DNA of 39,066 bases, from assembly GCF_000376565.1 (NCBI RefSeq), contig NZ_BARG01000115.1, positions 1 to 39,066 on the forward strand. The letters are read 5' to 3'. This DNA is from Streptomyces hokutonensis (GTDB lineage: Bacteria > Actinomycetota > Actinomycetes > Streptomycetales > Streptomycetaceae). Both the position numbers and the translations under genes were made by a program. The notes under the pieces are model-generated. The model saw nothing but the letters and a program-made list of their open reading frames with translations, was not told the DNA's origin and ran no database searches. Positions 8,288-15,088 of this stretch are shown piece after piece (position 1 is the first letter of the stretch; each line of letters opens with the position of its first letter).

Positions 8288-9493
8288 GTGCAGCGCCTCT
8301 ACGACTTCCTCCGCAGACACCCGACATGGGTCGACACCTTCTGGGCTGTCTTCCTGCTGGGGCTGAGCGGCGTGAGCATCGCGAGTACCAGCTACGCGTC
8401 GGGCCGGCACGGGACGGCCGCGGGCGCGCTCGCGGTGTCCGCCGTCATGTGTGTGGCGATCGCGCTGCGCCGCCGCTGGCCGGAGAAGATGCTCGTCGTG
8501 GTCCTGGTGACGGGGCTCGCGCAGCTGGTCCTCGACATCGAGCCCGTGGCGGCCGACTTCGCCATGCTCGTGATCGTCTACACGGTCGCCGCGGTCGGGG
8601 CCCGCTGGGCCTCCCGCTTCGCCCTGGCGACCGGTCTGGGCGCGGCGACCCTGTCGCAGATCCGCTGGCCCCAGGAGCACACCAGTTCCGCCGGGCTGGT
8701 CGCGATCGCGGTCTTCCAGACGGTGCCGTTCGCGCTGGCCTGGGTGCTGGGCGACTCGATGCGCACGCGGCGCGCGTACTTCGCGCAGCTGGAGGAGCGC
8801 GCCGCCCGCCTGGAGAAGGAGCGCGAGGCGCAGGCGAAGGTCGCGGTCGCCGCCGAGCGTGCCCGGATCGCCCGTGAGCTGCACGACGTGGTCGCGCACA
8901 ACGTGTCGGTGATGGTGGTCCAGGCCGACGGCGCCGCCTATGTCCTGGACTCCGCGCCGGACCAGGCGAAGAAGGCCCTGGAGACGATCTCCTCCACCGG
9001 CCGCCAGGCCCTGGCCGAGATGCGCCGCCTGCTGGGCGTGCTGCGGACCGGCGAGCACAAGGAGGCCGGCGAGTACGTTCCGCAGCCGGACGTCGAGCAG
9101 ATCGACGACCTGGTCCAGCAGTGCCGTACGTCCGGACTGCCCGTCGACTTCAAGGTCGAGGGCACCCCGCGTCCGCTGCCCAGCGGTGTCGAGCTGACGG
9201 CGTACCGGATCGTGCAGGAGGCGCTCACCAACACCCGCAAGCACGGGGGGCCGAACACGGGCGCCAGTGTGCGGCTGGTGTACTTCGACGACGGTCTCGG
9301 GCTGCTCGTCGAGGACGACGGCAAGGGCGCCCCGCACGAGCTCTACGAGGAGGGCGGCGTCGACGGCCAGGGGCATGGTCTGATCGGTATGCGCGAGCGG
9401 GTCGGCATGGTCGGGGGCACCCTGGACGCGGGCCCGCGCCCGGGCGGCGGGTTCCGCATCAGCGCGCTGCTGCCGCTGAAACCTGCGCACTGA
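8288..9493 (+). CDS. NarL-type two-component sensor histidine kinase
   Basis: 401 aa. Residues 15-155 hold about four to five hydrophobic helices with short loops and no large extracellular sensor, which suggests sensing within or at the membrane. A coiled linker (165-190) leads to the HisKA_3 dimerisation box ERARIARELHDVVAHN with phospho-acceptor His199. The ATPase part carries EALTNTRKHGG (N box), VEDDGKGAP and GLIGMRERVGMVGG (G boxes). The response regulator gene follows 116 bases downstream on the same strand, so they form one system. The signal is unknown. Confidence 0.9.
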   Translation: MQRLYDFLRRHPTWVDTFWAVFLLGLSGVSIASTSYASGRHGTAAGALAVSAVMCVAIALRRRWPEKMLVVVLVTGLAQLVLDIEPVAADFAMLVIVYTVAAVGARWASRFALATGLGAATLSQIRWPQEHTSSAGLVAIAVFQTVPFALAWVLGDSMRTRRAYFAQLEERAARLEKEREAQAKVAVAAERARIARELHDVVAHNVSVMVVQADGAAYVLDSAPDQAKKALETISSTGRQALAEMRRLLGVLRTGEHKEAGEYVPQPDVEQIDDLVQQCRTSGLPVDFKVEGTPRPLPSGVELTAYRIVQEALTNTRKHGGPNTGASVRLVYFDDGLGLLVEDDGKGAPHELYEEGGVDGQGHGLIGMRERVGMVGGTLDAGPRPGGGFRISALLPLKPAH

Positions 9494-9525
9494 TCTTTCG
9501 TACGCCGATTACTGACACCTGTAAC

Positions 9526-9581
9526 GAATTGTTGAACGACCTGTTGAACGGCCTCAACCTGTTGAATGAATTGTTGAACGA
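9526..9581 (+). repeat. spaced TGTTGAA repeats before the response regulator gene
   Basis: TGTTGAA occurs at 9530, 9542, 9560 and 9572 (spacings 12, 18, 12). The first and last lie in an identical 14-mer, GAATTGTTGAACGA, at 9526 and 9568. The middle also forms a GTTGA/TCAAC inverted repeat. The stretch is much more AT-rich than its surroundings. It lies between the kinase stop and the regulator's ribosome site, so a binding site for the regulator or an mRNA element are both possible. Confidence 0.6.
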
Positions 9582-9609
9582 TCCTGCTGACGGAACGGAA
9601 GAGGACCCG

Positions 9610-10281
9610 ATGACGATCCGCGTGATGCTCGTCGACGACCAGGTGCTGCTGCGCACCGGTTTCCGGATGGTGCTCGCCGCCCAGCCGGACATGGAGGTCG
9701 TCGCGGAGGCGGGCGACGGTGTCGAGGCCCTTCAGGTGCTGGCCGCGACCGCGGTCGACGTGGTGCTGATGGACGTCCGTATGCCGAAGCTGGACGGGGT
9801 GGAGACCACCCGCCGCATCTGCCAGGGCGAGAACCCGCCGAAGGTGCTGATCCTGACCACCTTCGACCTCGACGAGTACGCCTTCTCCGGGCTGAAGGCA
9901 GGCGCCTCCGGGTTCATGCTCAAGGACGTGCCGCCCGGTGAGCTCCTCACCGCGATCCGCTCCGTGCACAGCGGCGACGCGGTGGTGGCGCCCTCGACGA
10001 CCCGTCGGCTCCTGGACCGCTTCGCCCCGATGCTGCCTTCCGCCGGCAAGGAGCCGCAGCACAAGGAGCTGGAGCGGCTCACCGAGCGCGAGCGCGAGGT
10101 CATGATCCTCGTCGCCCAGGGGCTGTCCAACGGCGAGATCGCGGCCCGCCTGGTGCTGTCCGAGGCGACCGTGAAGACCCATGTCGGCCGCATCCTCACC
10201 AAGCTCGGTCTGCGGGACCGGGTGCAGGTCGTCGTCCTGGCGTACGAGACGGGGCTGGTGCGGGCCGGCGGGCACGGCTGA
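9610..10281 (+). CDS. NarL/LuxR-family response regulator
   Basis: 223 aa. The receiver domain (1-120) has the acidic pair D9/D10, phospho-acceptor Asp55 in LMDVRMPK, and the conserved Thr and Lys in ILTTFD and FMLKDVP. The C-terminal LuxR helix-turn-helix (about 150-215) reads LTEREREVMILVAQGLSNGEI followed by SEATVKTHVGRIL. The ribosome site GGAAGAGGA lies 5 bases before ATG 9610 and fixes the start, even though the frame stays open upstream through the TGTTGAA repeats. It is the partner of the kinase encoded just upstream; targets are unknown. Confidence 0.93.
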   Translation: MTIRVMLVDDQVLLRTGFRMVLAAQPDMEVVAEAGDGVEALQVLAATAVDVVLMDVRMPKLDGVETTRRICQGENPPKVLILTTFDLDEYAFSGLKAGASGFMLKDVPPGELLTAIRSVHSGDAVVAPSTTRRLLDRFAPMLPSAGKEPQHKELERLTEREREVMILVAQGLSNGEIAARLVLSEATVKTHVGRILTKLGLRDRVQVVVLAYETGLVRAGGHG

Positions 10282-10335
10282 GGCACGGTGACCGCATGAG
10301 GCGCGGTGGCCGCGTGAGGTGCACAGTGACCGCGC

Positions 10336-11445
10336 CTACCTGAGGATGCCCTCCAGGAAGTCGCTGCCCAGGCGGGCCACCATCGTGACGTCCAGCTGGT
10401 GCAGGACGTAGCGGCCGCGGCGGCGGGTGGTGATCAGGCCGGCCTTCTTCAGGACGCCGAGGTGGCGGGATATCTCCGGGGCGGTCATGTTGTGCACCTG
10501 GGTCAGCTCGCTGGTGGTGAACGCGGTGCGGGCCAGGCTGCGGCACAGGCGCATGCGGACCGGGTGGGACAGGGCGGTCATCCGCAGGGTCAGCTGCTCC
10601 AGGGAGGTCGGCGCGGCGAACTTGGGCGACCCTACGGGGTAGTGCACGACGGGCTGCCAGCCGTAGCGGTACAGGACCGTCAGATGCGGCCAGCCCAGGC
10701 TGGTGGGGACCAGCAGGAGACCGCCGTCCTGGGTCGCCGTACGGCCGTCGCCGAGCTTGTCGACCGTGATGCGGGTGGCGCTCTCGTCGAGGGTCACCGC
10801 GGTGGACATCGACGTCAGCGCCTCCGCCAGGCCCTTGTGCCGCAGGAGGTCCGTCTTGTGGCGGGCGTCGGCCGCGAGCTGGTGCTGCATCCGGGACCAG
10901 GTCTCCGCGAAGAACGCCTCGTCGCAGTCCTCCAGGAACTGCCGCAGCCAGGCCCTGGTCCGTGGCGGGGCGGCCAACAGCCGCTCGGTGAACGCCAGTT
11001 GACGCGGACCGCGGGTCGCGGCCTGCTCCAGGGCGCGCAGCCTGATCGTGGCGTCCGAGAGCGGGCCGGGTCCGCCGGTGCCGTAGGTGAGGGCGCAGGT
11101 GGTGAACTCCAGTGCCGCGTCCACGAACTGCTCGTCCGTCAGCTTGTCCACCAGGTCCAGCTCTTCGGCGAGGGTCGCCCCGGGGAGCGTGCTGCGGCCC
11201 GGGATGCCCGCGTACGGCAGGAACAGGTCGGAGAACGTCGACCGCCACAGGAAGTCCGCCTCGCACATCCGGTCCGCCAGATGCGGGTCGAGCCGCGCGG
11301 TGACTCCGGTCACCCACCCCTGGAGGCCGGGATGGTGCCCCGGCTCGGACATCGCGTGCAGCGCCATGCACAGCTCGCCCAGGGGCGAGGGCGCGAAGAC
11401 GACCTGCTCCTGCCGCAGCCCTGTGATGTCGATGTGCACGCTCAT
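10336..11445 (-). CDS. ArsR-type winged-helix regulator with N-terminal DUF5937-like domain
   Basis: 369 aa. The N-terminal two thirds, beginning MSVHIDITGLRQEQ, is a domain found in actinobacterial regulators and probably senses a ligand. The C-terminal part (about 275-345) is an ArsR-like winged helix: LSHPVRMRLCRSLAR, TTSELTQVHNMTAPEISRHL, then a KKAGLITTRRRGRYVLHQL wing. It lacks the metal-binding CxC motif of classic ArsR. I prefer ATG 11445; an in-frame GTG at 11460 is possible. A perfect 12-bp-arm palindrome at 11481-11509 lies just upstream and is the obvious candidate autoregulatory operator. The divergent neighbour is a small broken gene. Confidence 0.8.
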   Translation of the reverse strand: MSVHIDITGLRQEQVVFAPSPLGELCMALHAMSEPGHHPGLQGWVTGVTARLDPHLADRMCEADFLWRSTFSDLFLPYAGIPGRSTLPGATLAEELDLVDKLTDEQFVDAALEFTTCALTYGTGGPGPLSDATIRLRALEQAATRGPRQLAFTERLLAAPPRTRAWLRQFLEDCDEAFFAETWSRMQHQLAADARHKTDLLRHKGLAEALTSMSTAVTLDESATRITVDKLGDGRTATQDGGLLLVPTSLGWPHLTVLYRYGWQPVVHYPVGSPKFAAPTSLEQLTLRMTALSHPVRMRLCRSLARTAFTTSELTQVHNMTAPEISRHLGVLKKAGLITTRRRGRYVLHQLDVTMVARLGSDFLEGILR

Positions 11446-11480
11446 GCCCCCATCGTGCACCTCACCACTGACAACGCCCC

Positions 11481-11509
11481 CGTCGATTGACGCGGCCCGT
11501 CAATCGACG
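11481..11509. promoter_or_regulatory. perfect 12-bp inverted repeat, probable operator
   Basis: Arms CGTCGATTGACG (11481-11492) and CGTCAATCGACG (11498-11509) are exact reverse complements around a 5-base spacer, CGGCC. Each arm contains TTGACG, a -35-like hexamer, on opposite strands, so a dimer bound here could block promoters in both directions. It lies 36 bases upstream of the ArsR-like gene and 34 bases before the small gene at 11544. Confidence 0.7.
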
Positions 11510-11543
11510 GGACAGCCGCTGGGCGGCGACGCAGCCTGGAGAC

Positions 11544-11759
11544 ATGAGCGTCACCCAGCAGTACGTCCTCGACACCTGCCGCGCCCGGTAACTCGGCGAG
11601 GTACCCCCGCCTCCGCCCGGCGCCCACGACTGGCGCACCGCGCGCGAGCCGCGCGGCTACCTGCGGTTCCGCGCGGTCGTCGCGGAGCGCCAGGCCCACG
11701 GCCGGCTGCGCGCGACCCTGGGCCGGTGGCTGCACCGGCGACCCCGCCCCACCTGCTGA
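11544..11759 (+). pseudogene. small conserved-type protein interrupted by an in-frame TAA
   Basis: ATG 11544 (preceded by TGGAGAC) opens a frame that stops after 15 codons (MSVTQQYVLDTCRAR, TAA). In the same frame coding-like sequence continues for 55 codons (beginning LGEVPPPPPGAHDW, later RGYLRFRAVVAERQAHGRL) to TGA at 11757-11759. Joined, it would be about 71 residues with the basic, Arg-rich composition of small Streptomyces proteins of this layout. Either the gene is inactivated by a point change at codon 16, or the base call is wrong. Confidence 0.55.
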
Positions 11760-11780
11760 CGCCCGTCGGGCCGACGCCCC

Positions 11781-12977
11781 TCAGCTGCCGGTCTCTTCCT
11801 TCAGGCGGAGTACGAAGTCCGCGACAGCCGCCTTCACGTCGTCGGCCGTCCACTCCAGGGCGGCGGCCCGTACGTAGACCTCCGTCACCGCCATCCCCGG
11901 GCCCTTCGCGTCCCAGGGATTGGAGAACAGGGCGGTCCTCGTTTCTTCCGACGTCCGGATCGCGGCCTCCGTGACGGCGTCGCGGTCGTACGGGAGCCAG
12001 ACCTGGAAGTCGTGCGTGTGCGGTTGCTCGGGGTGGACGCGCATCCACGGCACCCCGGCTGCGGCGAACCCCTCGCGCAGTGCCTCGGCGATCACGCGCG
12101 CGTGGGCCACGTACGCGGGCAGCCGGGGCAGCTCGCGGTCCAGGCCCGCGAGCGCGGTCAGGACAGTCGGGAACTGCTGGAAGACCATGCCTCCGTAGCG
12201 GTGCCGCCAGGTCTTCGCCTCGTCGATCAGGGTCTTCGGGCCGGCGAGCGCGGCGCCGCCGAGGGCGTCGAGGGACTTGTAGAACGACACGTAGACGCTG
12301 TCCGCCAGGCCCGCGATCTCGTCGAGCGGGCGGCCGAAGTGGTCGGTGGACTCCCACAGGCGGGCGCCGTCGAAGTGGACCACCGCGTCGCGTTCGTGCG
12401 CGGCGTCGACGACGGCGGAGAGCTCCTCCCAGGAGGGCAGGACGAAACCGGCGTCCCGGAGGGGCAGTTCGAGCATCAGCGTCCCGAAGGGCTCCGGGAA
12501 GTCGTGCACCTCTTCGGCGGTCGGCTGCCGGGGCTCGCCCGTCACATGGACCGGGCGCAGGCCGCTGACCTGGCTGAGGGCGTGCCGTTCGTGCACTTCG
12601 GGGTGGGACAGCGGGTGCAGGGCGACCACCGGGTTCCCGGTACGGCCCGCCCAGCAGCGCAGGGCCACCTGCTGCGCCATCGTGCCCGTGGGGAAGAAGG
12701 CCGCGGCCTCCTTGCCGAGCAGTTCGGCGACCCGCTTCTCCAGGGTCTCGACGATCTCGGTGCCGTACATGTCCGAGGCCTCGTCCAGGTCGTGCAGTTC
12801 GGCCGCCTCCTGCACGAAGGCGAGCCGCTCCCGGAGGGGGTTCAGGAACCCGAGGCGCGCGAGGGCCCGCTCGGCGTTCCTGGTCGCGGCCATGCGCCGT
12901 TTACGGCGCTCCAGGTTCCGTTCCTCGTCGGTCGCCGGTTCCGCCTGCTGGTCACTCTGCTCCGCCGCATCGCTCAT
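11781..12977 (-). CDS. threonine aldolase / beta-eliminating lyase family PLP enzyme
   Basis: 398 aa, fold type I PLP enzyme of the PF01212 family. After about 45 variable charged residues the catalytic core starts at ASDMYGTE. FFPTGTMAQQ (95-104) is the phosphate-binding segment, HFDGARLW contains the cofactor-pyridine Asp203, and SFYKSLDALGG contains the Schiff-base Lys234. Such enzymes split L-threonine or related beta-hydroxy amino acids to glycine and an aldehyde. The exact substrate cannot be read. ATG 12977 was chosen by the sequence start MSDAAEQ; upstream codons are in the divergent promoter region shared with the pan/nad operon. Confidence 0.85.
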   Translation of the reverse strand: MSDAAEQSDQQAEPATDEERNLERRKRRMAATRNAERALARLGFLNPLRERLAFVQEAAELHDLDEASDMYGTEIVETLEKRVAELLGKEAAAFFPTGTMAQQVALRCWAGRTGNPVVALHPLSHPEVHERHALSQVSGLRPVHVTGEPRQPTAEEVHDFPEPFGTLMLELPLRDAGFVLPSWEELSAVVDAAHERDAVVHFDGARLWESTDHFGRPLDEIAGLADSVYVSFYKSLDALGGAALAGPKTLIDEAKTWRHRYGGMVFQQFPTVLTALAGLDRELPRLPAYVAHARVIAEALREGFAAAGVPWMRVHPEQPHTHDFQVWLPYDRDAVTEAAIRTSEETRTALFSNPWDAKGPGMAVTEVYVRAAALEWTADDVKAAVADFVLRLKEETGS

Positions 12978-13046
12978 GCTCGGGATGATGCCTGGCGCAC
13001 GTCCGTTCGGGCACCCGGGTTTCCACCGGCTTTCCCGTCCGCCACG

Positions 13047-13077
13047 GGCTGTGTGACAACCCACAGCCTGTGGACAA
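13047..13077. promoter_or_regulatory. nested inverted repeats with a consensus DnaA box
   Basis: GGCTGTG (13047-13053) faces CACAGCC (13062-13068). An overlapping CCACA/TGTGG dyad spans 13061-13073. TGTGGACAA at 13069-13077 reads TTGTCCACA on the minus strand, the streptomycete DnaA-box consensus. It lies between the aldolase-family gene and the pan/nad operon. A DnaA or other repressor site is possible. Confidence 0.5.
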
Positions 13078-13163
13078 CCGGACGCCCTTCGAACCGATCG
13101 CGTTAACATGACGAGAAATCGTCCGGTACCCGGAGCGGACTGGAACGGGAAGGCCGCACTCGC

Positions 13164-14084
13164 GTGAGTACATTCCAACAGCCAGAGCCCAAGGACCGCC
13201 CCGCGCGGCTCGCCGTCGGCGTCGTCGGCGCCGGCCGGGTGGGCCCCGCACTGGCCGCGTCCCTCCAGCTCGCCGGGCACCGTCCGGTGGCCGTCTCCGG
13301 GGTCTCCGACGCCTCCAGGCGACGGGCCGCGCTGATGCTCCCCGACGTGCCGGTCCTCACGCCCGCGCAGGTCCTGGAGCGCGCCGACCTCGTGCTGCTC
13401 ACCGTCCCGGACGACGCCCTGCCAGGCCTCGTGGAGGGCCTCGCCGAGACCGGGGCCGTACGCCCGGGCCAGCTCCTCGTGCACACCTCCGGGCGGTACG
13501 GCGCGCAGGTCCTGGACCCCGCTCTGCGCGCCGGCGCGCTGCCGCTGGCCCTGCACCCCGCGATGACCTTCACGGGGACCCCTGTGGACGTCCAGCGGCT
13601 CGCCGGATGCTCCTTCGGGGTCACCGCGCCCGAGGAACTGCGGCTGGCCGCCGAGGCCCTGGTGATCGAGATGGGCGGCGAGCCCGAGTGGATCGCCGAG
13701 GAGAACCGCCCGCTCTACCACGCGGCCCTCGCCCTGGGCGCCAACCACCTGGTCACCCTGGTCGCCGAGTCCATGGAGCTGCTGCGCACGGCCGGCGTCG
13801 AGGCTCCCGACCGCATGCTCGGCCCGCTCCTCGGCGCCGCCCTGGACAACGCCCTGCGCTCCGGCGACGCGGCCCTGACCGGCCCCGTCGCGCGCGGGGA
13901 CGCGGGCACGGTCGCCGCGCACGTCACCGAGCTGCGCAAGCACGCCCCGCAGACCGTCGCCGGCTATCTGGCGATGGCCCGCGCGACCGCCGACCGGGCC
14001 CTGGCCCACGGGCTGCTCAAGCCGGAACTCGCCGAGGACCTCCTCGGAGTCCTCGCCAACGGCACCGAGGGAGATGCCGGATGA
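13164..14084 (+). CDS. Rossmann-fold DUF2520 oxidoreductase, candidate ketopantoate reductase
   Basis: 306 aa. An N-terminal NAD(P)-binding Rossmann fold shows VGVVGAGRVGPALAASL (GxGxxG type). A beta-alpha segment LVLLTVPDDALP follows, and then a helical C-terminal domain (about 160-300) of the DUF2520 type. GTG 13164 has GGGAAGG about 12 bases upstream. It begins the operon and overlaps panC by ATGA, so it is translationally coupled to pantothenate synthesis. No panE or panB is in this window. A NAD(P)H-dependent reductase of ketopantoate is a sensible hypothesis from context, and a separate family (PanG) shows that non-PanE reductases exist, but this is inference. Confidence 0.8.
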   Translation: MSTFQQPEPKDRPARLAVGVVGAGRVGPALAASLQLAGHRPVAVSGVSDASRRRAALMLPDVPVLTPAQVLERADLVLLTVPDDALPGLVEGLAETGAVRPGQLLVHTSGRYGAQVLDPALRAGALPLALHPAMTFTGTPVDVQRLAGCSFGVTAPEELRLAAEALVIEMGGEPEWIAEENRPLYHAALALGANHLVTLVAESMELLRTAGVEAPDRMLGPLLGAALDNALRSGDAALTGPVARGDAGTVAAHVTELRKHAPQTVAGYLAMARATADRALAHGLLKPELAEDLLGVLANGTEGDAG

Positions 14085-15088
14085 CCACCACCCTGCTGCG
14101 CACCGCCGACGAACTGCACGCACGCACGCGTGCGGGCCGGCGCGTCGTCGTCATGACGATGGGCGCCCTGCACGAGGGCCACGCCACCCTGGTCCGCACC
14201 GCGCGCGAACTCGCCGGACCGGACGGCGAGGTCGTGGTCACCGTCTTCGTGAACCCGCTGCAGTTCGGCAAGGGCGAGGACCTCGACCGCTATCCGCGCA
14301 CCCTGGACGCCGACCTCAAGATCGCCGAACAGGCGGGCGCCGACGTCGTGTTCGCCCCCTCCGTGGACGAGGTCTACCCGGGTGGCGAACCCCAGGTCCG
14401 CGTCTCGGCCGGCCCCATGGGCGAACGCCTGGAGGGCGCGGTCCGTCCCGGCCACTTCGACGGCATGCTCACCGTCGTCGCCAAGCTGCTGCACCTCACC
14501 CGCCCCGACACCGCCCTGTTCGGCCAGAAGGACGCCCAGCAACTCGCCCTGATCCGCCGCATGGTGCGCGACCTGAACTTCGGCACGGACATCGTCGGCG
14601 TGCCGACCGTGCGCGAGGCCGACGGCCTGGCACTGTCCAGCCGCAACCGCTATCTGTCCCCCCAGGAGCGGCGCACCGCGCTCGCCCTCTCCCAGGCCCT
14701 GTTCGCCGGCCGCGACCGGCACGCCGCCCAGGAGGCGCTGCGCGCGCGGGCCCTCGAAGTGCCCGCCACGCGCGCGCGTGCCGAGGCGCTCAGCGCCATA
14801 GGGGAGTCCCGCGCGGCGGCCGACGCGCACGCCGTCGCCAAGGCCGTCCCCGGCCCCGGCGGCCCGGCGTCCATCCGCGCCGCCGCCCGCCTGGTCCTCG
14901 ACGACGCGGCCCGTCTCGACCCGCCGCTCGCCCTGGACTACCTGGCCCTGGTCGACCCGTCCGACTTCACGGACGTGGACGAGGACTTCACCGGCGAGGC
15001 CGTCCTCGCCGTCGCCGCCCGGGTCGGGACGACCCGGCTGATCGACAACATCCCACTCGCTTTCGGAACCCTCGGAGCCGCCTCGTGA
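14081..15088 (+). CDS. panC: pantothenate synthetase
   Basis: 335 aa. It joins pantoate and beta-alanine using ATP to form pantothenate (vitamin B5), in the cytosol. The nucleotidyl-transferase HxxH is in GALHEGH (residues 28-34), followed by VFVNPLQFG, the pantoate/ATP segment GQKDAQQ and ALSSRNRYL, all in family order. The length is slightly above the usual 280-310 aa. The ATG overlaps the DUF2520 stop (ATGA) and its TGA overlaps the nadB GTG (GTGA), so three genes are coupled. Confidence 0.95.
   Translation: MTTTLLRTADELHARTRAGRRVVVMTMGALHEGHATLVRTARELAGPDGEVVVTVFVNPLQFGKGEDLDRYPRTLDADLKIAEQAGADVVFAPSVDEVYPGGEPQVRVSAGPMGERLEGAVRPGHFDGMLTVVAKLLHLTRPDTALFGQKDAQQLALIRRMVRDLNFGTDIVGVPTVREADGLALSSRNRYLSPQERRTALALSQALFAGRDRHAAQEALRARALEVPATRARAEALSAIGESRAAADAHAVAKAVPGPGGPASIRAAARLVLDDAARLDPPLALDYLALVDPSDFTDVDEDFTGEAVLAVAARVGTTRLIDNIPLAFGTLGAAS

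Noticed and set aside
9494..9609. N-terminal extension of the response regulator through the LLN-reading repeats
   Set aside because: ATG 9610 has an excellent ribosome site, and the protein there begins at the usual receiver-domain start.
11781..14123. 780-codon minus-strand frame covering the aldolase and the DUF2520 region
   Set aside because: Only the segment from ATG 12977 has PLP-enzyme motifs. The rest mirrors the DUF2520 gene.
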